Shown here one piece after another: positions 43,480 to 52,087 of a stretch of DNA of 52,325 nt. Source of the stretch: JAVKDP01 sp040222185 (GTDB taxonomy: Bacteria > Bacteroidota > Rhodothermia > Balneolales > Balneolaceae); the NCBI GenBank assembly GCA_040222185.1, contig JAVKDP010000071.1, positions 1 to 52,325 on the forward strand, in the 5' to 3' direction. The translations under genes and the position numbers were made by a program. The notes beneath the pieces were generated by a model. The model was not told where the DNA came from. It saw only the letters and a program-made list of their open reading frames with translations, and ran no database searches. Within the stretch, counting starts at the first letter, position 1, and the number at the start of each line of letters is the position of its first letter.

Positions 43480-44751
43480 ATGAAAAATACATATACAATT
43501 TTAAAGTACATGATGTCACTAGCTTTGATGGTTTTTATACTTCAAGCCTGTGATAATGATAATGGCCCGGAAGATCTTAATATAGTTTCTATGACTGTAG
43601 GCGGGGCAGACCTGAATGGTGCAGTTTCTCCAAGTGATGTAGCTCCGGATGCAAGTATCGTAATTACTTTCAATTCAGATATCAAAGCTGAAACAGCAAC
43701 TGCAAGTAACATAACACTGGTTCAGGATTATGATAATACCAATATAGAGTTAACCATTGCTGTTGACGGACCCATGTTGACCATCACACCAACCTCAGCA
43801 CTAGGTTCAGGAACACTTTATAATTTCTCTGTTTCAGCAGGGTTGCTTAATACAGACGACCAGCCTCTTACTTCAACAGCAAGAACATTCACGACAGAAG
43901 GTACTTTCAGCCCATCAGGTATGATTGCTAACTGGACGTTTGAAGAAACAGCTGAAGATATAGTGGGCAACTATGATCCATTAGCCACTGGAGTAGTAGA
44001 TATAACCTATACAGCAAGTAGAAATACAGCTGCGGGAACTGCTGCTACCTTCAACGGAAATACAAGTATTATTGAAATACCTGGCGCCGATGGACTAGTA
44101 ACTACCTCCGACTTCACCATTAGTTTTTGGATGAAAACTAACTCTGATGGGCATGTTAATGAGAATGCCGATCCTGCAGGGCATTTCGTAATGGGTCTAG
44201 GCGCATTTTTTGGACTACAGTTTGAAGTATTCGGCGGATATAATGGCGCAAAATTTGCGATCCAATATGAGTTTGCTGATGCATCAACAGGTGCAGAAGA
44301 TATGTGGTTCCCGGTTGAAGCTACCGATAATACTAATGGCGGATGGCAAGGTTGGGATTTCGCTAAAAGTATAACTCAGGAACAAATGGAAGCATATCTA
44401 AAAGATGCCTGGACCCAGGTTACCTATACTTATGATGGAGCTGACAAAAAAGGTCGGTTATACTATAACGCTGAGCTTATGAAAAGCTTTGATTTCGATC
44501 TTTGGCCAGACGAAGCTCCTAAAAAGACTACCGTTGGTATGACTTATGCAGGACAAGAACCTGATGTAGTAAATGACCTGGCTTTCGGCTTTGTTCATTC
44601 ACGCGCTGGTACTATGTGGGATGATACTCCTTGGGGCGGATATGCTAATACAACAGCAAATCACTTCAAAGGGCAATTAGATGATATCAAAATCTATCAC
44701 AAAGTATTGACAGCTACAGAAATTCAGTTGATGTACGCTTCTGAAAACTAG
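43480..44751 (+). CDS. Surface lipoprotein with Ig-like and LamG/concanavalin-like domains (putative glycan-binding protein)
   Basis: A 423-residue lipoprotein (lipobox LQAC, Cys24). The acidic CDNDN after the cysteine resembles the Bacteroidetes lipoprotein export signal, suggesting surface display. An SbsA-type Ig-like domain (about 33-135, ending ARTFTTEG) leads into a LamG/concanavalin A-like domain (about 148-420, with NWTFEETAEDIVG, ATFNGNTSIIEIPG, FTISFWMKT and LDDIKIYHKVLTATEI). No catalytic residues are apparent. In the position after susCD this is probably the second surface glycan-binding protein. A terminator-like hairpin follows. Confidence 0.8.
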   Translation: MKNTYTILKYMMSLALMVFILQACDNDNGPEDLNIVSMTVGGADLNGAVSPSDVAPDASIVITFNSDIKAETATASNITLVQDYDNTNIELTIAVDGPMLTITPTSALGSGTLYNFSVSAGLLNTDDQPLTSTARTFTTEGTFSPSGMIANWTFEETAEDIVGNYDPLATGVVDITYTASRNTAAGTAATFNGNTSIIEIPGADGLVTTSDFTISFWMKTNSDGHVNENADPAGHFVMGLGAFFGLQFEVFGGYNGAKFAIQYEFADASTGAEDMWFPVEATDNTNGGWQGWDFAKSITQEQMEAYLKDAWTQVTYTYDGADKKGRLYYNAELMKSFDFDLWPDEAPKKTTVGMTYAGQEPDVVNDLAFGFVHSRAGTMWDDTPWGGYANTTANHFKGQLDDIKIYHKVLTATEIQLMYASEN

Positions 44752-44767
44752 ACAAGATGACCTTAGG

Positions 44768-44800
44768 AAGAGGTGCTTCTGGCACCTCTTTCTTTATTCT
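44768..44800 (+). terminator. Hairpin with T-rich tail between the binding-protein genes and the enzyme genes
   Basis: AAGAGGTGC (44768-44776 with slight offset) pairs with GCACCTCTT (44782-44790) around TTCTG, followed by TCTTTATTCT. It lies about 17 bases after the LamG gene stop and would separate susCD-LamG from the glycoside hydrolase genes, fully or as an attenuator. Confidence 0.75.
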
Positions 44801-44824
44801 TTCAAAACTATATCCAAGAGATGC

Positions 44825-44839
44825 TAATACCAGGTATTA
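44825..44839. promoter_or_regulatory. Perfect 15-bp palindrome upstream of the GH144 lipoprotein gene
   Basis: TAATACC-A-GGTATTA is a perfect inverted repeat with one central base. It sits between the terminator and the ATG at 44885, about 45 bases before that start, where a promoter for the enzyme genes would be expected. This fits an operator for a dimeric regulator, but no second copy was found in the window. Confidence 0.45.
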
Positions 44840-44884
44840 AGTAATTCGAAGTTCATTCAATTTATCTTTTAAGGGAAATCACAC

Positions 44885-46894
44885 ATGGGAAGTATTCCCA
44901 AACATTTTTTAAAGAAACTCAGTCCTCTGCAGTTTTTAAGGCTAAGCTTACTTTTAAGCTTTTTGATACTTACCTGTAAGGAACAAGGGACGGATCCTGC
45001 ACCCGATGTTTTTCAATTATTGAAGGTATCAACCCAAAATACAACCCTTACTTCATCTGCCTTGAATGAAGGTATATTTGATGATGCTGTATTTACAATA
45101 ACCTTTTCTTCAGCAATAGATACATCTTTGGTAGTTGATAATATTCAGCTGATTGAGATCGAAGGAAATAGTTCGGTTAGCTTAGGTATTACTTACCAAA
45201 ACGAAGCCAGTAATGTATTAGTAACTCCTTTAGAAAGCCTTGGATTAAACAGCCAGTATAAACTTGTACTAACAGACAAATTAAAGTCAGAACAAGGCGC
45301 TGATTTCCCTGGTATAGAATTTGATCTGGTTACAAAAAATGGAGAAGTCCAATTAACAGGGATAATAATAAATGGAGAAACTCTTCCTACATCAGGAATA
45401 AAAAGGGATGTGAATTATGAAACGGCTACAATCGAGTTAACTTTTTCAGAAAGTTTAAATGCCCAGGATTACGAATCCTATTTCAGGCTTTCTCCATCTA
45501 TTACACTTACTACCAGTCTATCTGAAGATGGTAAAAAAGTGACACTAACTAATGCTGAAATTTTAGACTACTACAAGAGCTATACAGTAATCGTAAACAG
45601 TAATCTAAGGTCTGCAAATGGATTCGAATTTGATGGCTTCGAAGCTACATTTCAAACAGGGCTGAATTCAACGCCTAAGTTTCCAACTATTACAGATGAA
45701 GAACTGCTTACAAAAGTGCAGGAGCAAACCTTCAAGTATTTTTGGGATTTTGCACATCCGGTAAGTGGGCTAGCCAGGGAGAGGAATACTTCAGGCGATC
45801 TGGTTACTATTGGAGGCAGTGGGTTTGGAGTGATGTCTATTTTAGTAGGAATTGAAAGAGGGTTCATAACCAAAAGTGAAGGGATAGAGCGACTTCAGAA
45901 AATAGTCACTTTTTTGGGCAATGCAGATCGGTTTCATGGAGTATGGCCTCATTGGATGAGTGGTTCAACCGGAACTGTAATACCATTTAGTACCCAGGAT
46001 AACGGTGCTGATTTAGTTGAAACAGCTTTTATGGCCCAAGGCCTCATCACAGTAAGGCAGTATCTGGATGACTCGATAGTGGCTGAAGAAACGTTGATTT
46101 CAGATATTAATACACTACTTGATTCTATAGAATGGAATTGGTTTACCCGTGGTGGACAAGACGTTTTATACTGGCACTGGTCTCCAGAATTCGAGTGGGC
46201 AATGAACTTGCAAATCAAGGGCTATAATGAAGCCCTGATAATCTATGTTCTCGCAGCTACATCTGCTAATTATGCGATTGAGAAAGATGTATATACCAAA
46301 GGTTGGGCTTCTTCAGGAAACATCCAAAACGGGAATACTTTCTATGGGCATAACCTGCCAGTAGGTTTTGATTTTGGTGGACCATTGTTCTTCGCACACT
46401 ACTCATTCATGGGGCTTGATCCAAGAAATTTATCTGATACCTATGCCAACTATTGGACACAGAATAGAAATCATTCACTCATCAACAAAGAGCACAGTGT
46501 TGCTAATCCAGGTGGTTTTGTAGGCTACAGCTCACATAGCTGGGGTCTAACGGCAAGCGATGAACCCAATGGTTACAGCGCACATGAACCAACCAGGGAT
46601 AATGGAACCATTACGCCAACTGCCGCTCTTTCATCTATACCTTATACACCAGAAGAATCAATGGATGCACTGAAGCATTTTTACTATGTGTTAGGTGATA
46701 AACTTTGGGGAGAATATGGCTTCTATGATGCCTTTAACCCTACAGAAGGCTGGTGGGCAAGCTCATTCCTTGCTATCGATCAAGGGCCCATAATAGTGAT
46801 GATTGAAAATCACCGGTCCGGGTTGCTGTGGGATTTATTTATGACTGCCCCTGAAGTTCAGTCAGGGTTAGACAAACTTGGATTTACCTATTGA
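44885..46894 (+). CDS. GH144-type beta-1,2-glucanase lipoprotein with two Ig-like domains
   Basis: A 669-residue lipoprotein (lipobox LILTC, Cys31). Two SbsA-type Ig-like domains occupy about 42-150 and 155-258. An (alpha/alpha)6 catalytic domain (about 265-669) of the glucoamylase-like PF10091/GH144 family follows, with GGSGFGVMSILVGIERGFIT, HGVWPHWM, ADLVETAF, VLYWHWSP and GYNEALIIYVLA. Asp376, Glu379 and Glu449 have nearly the same spacing as the essential acidic residues recalled for the Chitinophaga pinensis endo-beta-1,2-glucanase (139, 142, 211). The added domains and lipid anchor suggest a surface enzyme that makes the first cuts. The family name is firm; linkage specificity is inferred. 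Confidence 0.82.
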   Translation: MGSIPKHFLKKLSPLQFLRLSLLLSFLILTCKEQGTDPAPDVFQLLKVSTQNTTLTSSALNEGIFDDAVFTITFSSAIDTSLVVDNIQLIEIEGNSSVSLGITYQNEASNVLVTPLESLGLNSQYKLVLTDKLKSEQGADFPGIEFDLVTKNGEVQLTGIIINGETLPTSGIKRDVNYETATIELTFSESLNAQDYESYFRLSPSITLTTSLSEDGKKVTLTNAEILDYYKSYTVIVNSNLRSANGFEFDGFEATFQTGLNSTPKFPTITDEELLTKVQEQTFKYFWDFAHPVSGLARERNTSGDLVTIGGSGFGVMSILVGIERGFITKSEGIERLQKIVTFLGNADRFHGVWPHWMSGSTGTVIPFSTQDNGADLVETAFMAQGLITVRQYLDDSIVAEETLISDINTLLDSIEWNWFTRGGQDVLYWHWSPEFEWAMNLQIKGYNEALIIYVLAATSANYAIEKDVYTKGWASSGNIQNGNTFYGHNLPVGFDFGGPLFFAHYSFMGLDPRNLSDTYANYWTQNRNHSLINKEHSVANPGGFVGYSSHSWGLTASDEPNGYSAHEPTRDNGTITPTAALSSIPYTPEESMDALKHFYYVLGDKLWGEYGFYDAFNPTEGWWASSFLAIDQGPIIVMIENHRSGLLWDLFMTAPEVQSGLDKLGFTY

Positions 46895-46925
46895 GGAATT
46901 ATCAAATTTTAAAGCTTAATCACAT

Positions 46926-49235
46926 ATGAAAACTCTATTTAAATCTTTTTTGCTGGTCGCTACTATATATTTGATATCTACTCCAGGTCAAGCTCAGGAA
47001 AACAACTCCAGGATTTCTACTAAAGTTGATTCATTAATGAACCTGATGACTTTAGAAGAGAAATTAGGGCAATTGAACCTACCCGCAGCCGGAGACATTA
47101 GCACTGGTCTGGCTTCGAGTACAGGTATTATTGCCAAAATAAAAGAAGGGCAGGTTGGTGGATTATTTAATATCCGGGGTGTTGAACGAATTCGTGAAGT
47201 TCAGAAAGTTGCCGTCGAAGAAAGTAGGTTAGGGATACCTCTTCTTTTTGGGATGGATGTTATTCACGGGTATAAAACAGTATTTCCTATTCCATTGGGG
47301 CTGTCTTGTTCCTGGGATATGGAAGCCATTGAACGATCAGCGAGAATTGCCGCGGAGGAAGCTACTGCAGATGGAATTGCCTGGACTTTTTCACCAATGG
47401 TTGATCTTTCCAGGGATCCACGTTGGGGAAGAATAGCAGAAAGCGGTGGCGAGGATCCTTACCTGAATAGTGAAATCGCCAAAGCTATGGTTCATGGATA
47501 CCAGGGAGATGATCTTTCCAAAGAAAACACAATGATGGCTTGTGTGAAACACTTCGCTTTGTATGGAGCATCTGAATCGGGTAAAGATTACAACACGGTT
47601 GATATGAGCCGCCTGACTATGTACAACGTGTATTTCCCTCCTTATAAAGCTGCAATCGATGCAGGAGTAGGAAGTGTAATGGCTTCATTTAACGAAGTAG
47701 ATGGAATACCGGCTACAGGGAACAAATGGTTAATGAATCATGTGCTGCGAAATGAGTGGGGGTTTGATGGTTTTACATTGAGCGATTATACCGGAATTAA
47801 CGAAATGATTGATCATGGTATGGGAGATCTGCAAGCTGTTTCATCCCTGGCTTTAAAAGCAGGGATTGATATGGATATGGTAGGAGAAGGGTTTCTTACC
47901 ACATTGAAGAAGTCCTTGGATGAAGGTAAAATTTCAGAAGAGGATATCGAGGAAGCAGCTCGCAGAATTTTAACTGCAAAATTTAAACTTGGCCTATTTG
48001 ATGAACCATACAGGTATGCTCAACCTGAAAGGGCTCAAAAAGAAGTGTACACGGAAGGAAACCGAAAAGAAGCTCGGAAAATTGCTGCAGAATCGATGGT
48101 ACTGCTAAAGAATGAAGATGATATTCTCCCCCTGAAAAAAGAAGGAACCATTGCAATCATAGGGCCGATGGGAAATAATAGAGAAAACATGCAGGGAACA
48201 TGGAGTGTGGCGGGAGATCACCAAAAATCTATTAGTTTACTGGAAGGTGTTAAGGAAGTAGCCGGAGAAGATGTAAAGGTACTATATGCTAAAGGAGCGA
48301 ACTTCGTAAGTGACCCCGAATTGGAGGCTCGATTTAGCATATTTGGAAAAAATACCTACCGGGATAACCGCCCAGAGGAAGAAATACTTGCTGAAGCATT
48401 GGAAATAGCAAAACAGGCCGATGTTATTATAGCTGCAGTTGGTGAAGCTTCAGAAATGTCCGGCGAAAGCTCCAGCAGAACAGATATCGAGATCCCTGAA
48501 TCCCAGAGAAAACTGCTAAAAGCATTATTGGAAACAGGTAAACCTGTGGCGATGGTTTTGTTTACTGGTCGTCCTTTGGCGTTAACATGGGAAGCAGAAC
48601 ATATGCCTTCTATATTAAACGCTTGGTTCGCAGGAAGTGAGGCTGGCTATGCAATTGCAGATGTCTTATTTGGTGATATAAATCCATCGGGTAAATTAAG
48701 CACTACCTTCCCACAGAATGTGGGCCAAATCCCAATTTACTATGCTCACAAAAACACGGGGCGACCTCTGAACGGAGAATGGTTTCAGAAGTTCAGGTCT
48801 AATTACCTAGATGTCTCCAATGAACCACTTTATCCATTTGGCTTTGGCTTGAGTTATAGCCAATTCAAATATGGAGAGCTCATTTTAAGTAAAAAGGACT
48901 TGTCGGGAGATGAAAAGCTTGAAGTTTCAATCGATATAACTAATGAGAGTGAAGTAGACGGGAAAGAAGTAGTTCAACTTTATATCCGGGATTTGGTTGG
49001 AACTATTACTCGCCCGGTAAAAGAGCTAAAAGGTTTTCAAAAAGTATTCATACCGGCGAGCGAAACAGTTTCGGTTTCATTCGAGGTGAGCACCAATGAT
49101 TTAAAGTTTTATAACTATGACTTGGACAAGATGGATCAGTCTATGATTTATGATTGGGAGCCCGGGGAATTCGAGATCATGGTTGGTAGCAACTCAAGAG
49201 ATTTAAAACGCACTGTAGTGGTGTGGAAAAAATAA
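46926..49235 (+). CDS. bglX: GH3 beta-glucosidase (BglX-like)
   Basis: A 769-residue secreted enzyme with a signal peptide ending near GQAQE. It has the GH3 (beta/alpha)8 domain (LLFGMDVIHGYKTVFPIPLG, SRDPRWGRIAESGGEDPYL, CVKHFALYGASESGKDYN), the nucleophile Asp287 in GFTLSDYTG, the alpha/beta sandwich with the acid/base region GEASEMSGESSSRTDIEIP, and a C-terminal fibronectin III-like domain (LEVSIDITNESEVDGKEVVQLYI). It would release glucose from beta-gluco-oligosaccharides, probably in the periplasm. Bacteroides GH3 enzymes paired with GH144 hydrolyse sophoro-oligosaccharides, which fits the two flanking genes. It follows the first GH144 gene after 31 bases. Confidence 0.93.
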   Translation: MKTLFKSFLLVATIYLISTPGQAQENNSRISTKVDSLMNLMTLEEKLGQLNLPAAGDISTGLASSTGIIAKIKEGQVGGLFNIRGVERIREVQKVAVEESRLGIPLLFGMDVIHGYKTVFPIPLGLSCSWDMEAIERSARIAAEEATADGIAWTFSPMVDLSRDPRWGRIAESGGEDPYLNSEIAKAMVHGYQGDDLSKENTMMACVKHFALYGASESGKDYNTVDMSRLTMYNVYFPPYKAAIDAGVGSVMASFNEVDGIPATGNKWLMNHVLRNEWGFDGFTLSDYTGINEMIDHGMGDLQAVSSLALKAGIDMDMVGEGFLTTLKKSLDEGKISEEDIEEAARRILTAKFKLGLFDEPYRYAQPERAQKEVYTEGNRKEARKIAAESMVLLKNEDDILPLKKEGTIAIIGPMGNNRENMQGTWSVAGDHQKSISLLEGVKEVAGEDVKVLYAKGANFVSDPELEARFSIFGKNTYRDNRPEEEILAEALEIAKQADVIIAAVGEASEMSGESSSRTDIEIPESQRKLLKALLETGKPVAMVLFTGRPLALTWEAEHMPSILNAWFAGSEAGYAIADVLFGDINPSGKLSTTFPQNVGQIPIYYAHKNTGRPLNGEWFQKFRSNYLDVSNEPLYPFGFGLSYSQFKYGELILSKKDLSGDEKLEVSIDITNESEVDGKEVVQLYIRDLVGTITRPVKELKGFQKVFIPASETVSVSFEVSTNDLKFYNYDLDKMDQSMIYDWEPGEFEIMVGSNSRDLKRTVVVWKK

Positions 49236-49274
49236 ATATCAAAACAAGTAATTCTAACTATAAACACTAAGGCT

Positions 49275-50612
49275 ATGCGATACAGCTCAATTCTAATCAC
49301 TCTTCTCCTGGTAGTTGTTTCTTGCGACTCTAAAAGAGATTCTCATACAAATTCAGCAAAAGAACAAATCAGTGACGACTCGCTGTTAACACTCGTTCAA
49401 TATCAGACCTTTCAGTATTTTTGGGAAAATGCAGAGCCTGTTTCGGGTATGGCACCTGAGCGAACTCATATGGATAATATCTATCCACAAAATGATAAAA
49501 ATGTAGTTACTTCAGGTGGATCTGGTTTTGGGGTAATGGCCATTTTAGTTGGTATAGAGAGAGGCTTTATTACAAGGGAAGAAGCCGTGGAGCGGTATGA
49601 CAGAATCCTGACTTTTCTTGAGACAGCAGATAGTTTTAATGGAGTATTCCCGCACTGGTGGTATGGTGATACCGGTAAGGTGAAAGCATTTAGCAGGTAT
49701 GATGATGGGGGAGACCTGGTAGAAACTGCATTCCTGATACAGGGACTGATTACAGTTAGGCAGTATTTCAAAGATGGTAATGAAAAAGAGCAAGAGATTG
49801 TTGATCGTATCAATGAAATCTGGGAAAATGTACAATGGGATTGGCATACCAAAGGAGGAGAGAATGTTTTGTATTGGCATTGGTCACCTAATCATGGTTG
49901 GGAAATGGATTTTGATGTGCGCGGTTATAATGAATGCCTGATCATGTATGTTCTGGCAGCTTCCTCACCAACACACGGAATAGAACCGGAAGTATACCAT
50001 GAAGGTTGGGCAAGGAATGGAACATTAAGTACCGACAGAGTATATCTTGGTTATGAAACGGTATTAGATCATTATGAAACAAATGACTCTCCCGTTGGGC
50101 CTCTTTTTTGGGCTCATTATTCTTATTTAGGTCTCAATCCTACAAATCTCAAAGATCGATATGCAGATTACTGGAAGTTAAACCAGAATCATGCTTTGAT
50201 TCACTATACACATAGTGTAAATAACCCAAATAATTTTGAAGGTTATGGTGAGAACATGTGGGGGTTAACCTCAAGTTATTCCATGAAAGGTTATGCAGGC
50301 CATCGGCCAGATACAGATATAGGAGTAATCTCACCAACGGCTGCGCTTTCAAGCTTCCCTTACACCCCCAATGAGAGCATGAAATTTCTAAAGTACCTTT
50401 ACTTTGAAGCAGATAGCCTTGTAGGGGAATATGGGCCATACGACGCATTTAGTTACGAACATGATTGGTATCTCCCAAGATATTTAGCCATCGACCAGGG
50501 GCCAATTCCTGTAATGATAGAGAACTACAGAACAGGACTACTTTGGGATTTATTTATGAGTGCTCCTGAAATCCAGGCAGGGCTTAAGAAACTGGATTTC
50601 ACAACAGAATAA
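49275..50612 (+). CDS. Second GH144-type beta-1,2-glucanase, single-domain lipoprotein
   Basis: A 445-residue lipoprotein (lipobox VVVSC, Cys17) containing only the GH144-like catalytic domain. It is clearly paralogous to the larger enzyme two genes upstream: GGSGFGVMAILVGIERGFIT, FNGVFPHWW, GGDLVETAFLIQGL, ENVLYWHWSP, GYNECLIMYVLAAS and AIDQGPIPVMIENYRTGLLWDLF. Candidate catalytic residues are Asp147, Glu150 and Glu220. Lack of the Ig-like domains suggests a periplasmic enzyme, perhaps acting on imported oligosaccharides or releasing sophorose from chain ends as in the Parabacteroides GH144. Its stop lies one base before the sulfatase ATG. Confidence 0.85.
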   Translation: MRYSSILITLLLVVVSCDSKRDSHTNSAKEQISDDSLLTLVQYQTFQYFWENAEPVSGMAPERTHMDNIYPQNDKNVVTSGGSGFGVMAILVGIERGFITREEAVERYDRILTFLETADSFNGVFPHWWYGDTGKVKAFSRYDDGGDLVETAFLIQGLITVRQYFKDGNEKEQEIVDRINEIWENVQWDWHTKGGENVLYWHWSPNHGWEMDFDVRGYNECLIMYVLAASSPTHGIEPEVYHEGWARNGTLSTDRVYLGYETVLDHYETNDSPVGPLFWAHYSYLGLNPTNLKDRYADYWKLNQNHALIHYTHSVNNPNNFEGYGENMWGLTSSYSMKGYAGHRPDTDIGVISPTAALSSFPYTPNESMKFLKYLYFEADSLVGEYGPYDAFSYEHDWYLPRYLAIDQGPIPVMIENYRTGLLWDLFMSAPEIQAGLKKLDFTTE

Positions 50613-50613
50613 A

Positions 50614-52068
50614 ATGATTATTCCAAAGAACATCCGGTTAGCTAGCTTTTGCACCATTTTTACAATGTTGGGAGCACTCCAATTGTTTGCTCAACAAAGT
50701 AAGCCCAAAAACGTGGTGTTTATTTTAAGTGACGATCATCGTTATGATTTTATGGGTTTTCATCCTGATGCACCCTCATACATCGAAACTCCAAGCTTAG
50801 ACAAGATGGCCGGAGAAGGTGTTCATATTCGGAATGCCTTTGTAACCACTTCGCTCTGCTCCCCAAGCAGAGCATCCATTCTAACCGGGCAATATGCTCA
50901 TACCCACAAGATTGTTGATAACACCAGCCCAATTCCTGGTGGCACACGTTTCTTCAATGAAGATATCCAAAACAATGGGTATAAGACTGCTTTTGTAGGG
51001 AAATGGCATATGGGTGAAAGTGTAGACGATCCAAAACCAGGTTGGGACCACTGGGTGAGTTTCAGAGGTCAGGGAGTGTACTTTAATCCAATGCTGAATG
51101 TTGATGGAGAAAGAAAACAGTATGAAGGATACACTTCAGATATACTCACTGACTTTGCTTTAGGGTGGCTAGAAGAGCAAGAAGAAGATGAAACACCGTT
51201 TTTTCTATATCTGTCTCATAAAGCAGTACATGCAGAGTTCGAACCTGCAGAACGGCATGAAGGTTATTTCAGTGATATTGAGATAGAATACCCCGAAACG
51301 ATGGCCAAAACGGAGAGCAATTACAGAACCAAGCCCGACTGGGTTAAGGAACAAAGAAATAGCTGGCATGGAGTAGATTTTGCGTATCACGGAGATATGA
51401 ATTTCGAGGAGTTCTATGAAAGCTATATCGAAACATTGCTAGCTTTGGATGAGAGTGTAGGGCGTGTACTGGATTATCTTAAAGAATCGGGTTTAGCTGA
51501 AAACACACTTGTAATCTATATGGGAGATAATGGCTTTATGCATGGCGAGCATGGGTTAATTGATAAAAGAAACGCTTATGAAGAGTCAATCAGGGTTCCG
51601 ATGATCGCCTGGGCTCCGGGATATCTCGAGGAGGGAACAGGGATAGACAACCTGATTAGAAATATTGATGTGGCGCCGACCATCCTTGACCTGCTTGATA
51701 CTGAAAGCTCTATCAAGATGGATGGAGTTTCATTCCTACCTGTATTGAAGAACCAGGAAGAGCAAGTGAACAGGGAGTTCTTATATGAATACTATTGGGA
51801 ACCTGCTTTCCCACATACTCCGACCACATTTTCTATTCGTGGAGATCGATACAAATACATTTATTATCACGGTATTTGGGACAGAGATGAGCTTTATGAT
51901 CTGCAGGAAGATCCAGATGAGAAATATAACCTCGCAGACGTTCCTGGCTTTATAGCTTTGAGAAATGAAATGAGGAGTCGTCTTTTTGATGTAATGGAAA
52001 AGGAGAATGCCATGAATATCCCGGTTAGAAGGTTTAACTGGCAAGCCGATGAAAAGCTGATTGATTAA
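50614..52068 (+). CDS. Secreted family S1 sulfatase
   Basis: A 484-residue sulfatase. The ATG at 50614 gives a signal peptide (cleavage near LFAQQ) and starts one base after the previous stop; the open frame reaches further upstream inside the GH144 gene but has no reason to be used. Metal ligands FILSDDH (Asp40, Asp41) and the sulfatase signature CSPSRASILTGQ are present; Cys82 would be converted to formylglycine. Later VGKWHMG and MGDNGFMHGEHG match the alkaline-phosphatase-like fold. The enzyme should remove a sulfate ester from a carbohydrate in the periplasm. It needs a formylglycine-generating enzyme, not encoded here. Its place in a GH144/GH3 locus is unexpected. Confidence 0.88.
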   Translation: MIIPKNIRLASFCTIFTMLGALQLFAQQSKPKNVVFILSDDHRYDFMGFHPDAPSYIETPSLDKMAGEGVHIRNAFVTTSLCSPSRASILTGQYAHTHKIVDNTSPIPGGTRFFNEDIQNNGYKTAFVGKWHMGESVDDPKPGWDHWVSFRGQGVYFNPMLNVDGERKQYEGYTSDILTDFALGWLEEQEEDETPFFLYLSHKAVHAEFEPAERHEGYFSDIEIEYPETMAKTESNYRTKPDWVKEQRNSWHGVDFAYHGDMNFEEFYESYIETLLALDESVGRVLDYLKESGLAENTLVIYMGDNGFMHGEHGLIDKRNAYEESIRVPMIAWAPGYLEEGTGIDNLIRNIDVAPTILDLLDTESSIKMDGVSFLPVLKNQEEQVNREFLYEYYWEPAFPHTPTTFSIRGDRYKYIYYHGIWDRDELYDLQEDPDEKYNLADVPGFIALRNEMRSRLFDVMEKENAMNIPVRRFNWQADEKLID

Positions 52069-52071
52069 GAG

Positions 52072-52087
52072 GACTTTTTAAAAAGTC
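52072..52087. repeat. Perfect 16-bp palindrome at the convergent junction
   Basis: GACTTTTTAAAAAGTC lies between the convergent sulfatase and regulator genes and includes the regulator stop codon. It could act as a weak two-way transcription stop, but the stem has no good loop, so this is tentative. Confidence 0.3.

Noticed and set aside
49481..49880. Two overlapping - strand frames of over 110 residues inside the second GH144 gene
   Set aside because: They are antisense to conserved catalytic segments and have composition typical of shadow frames.
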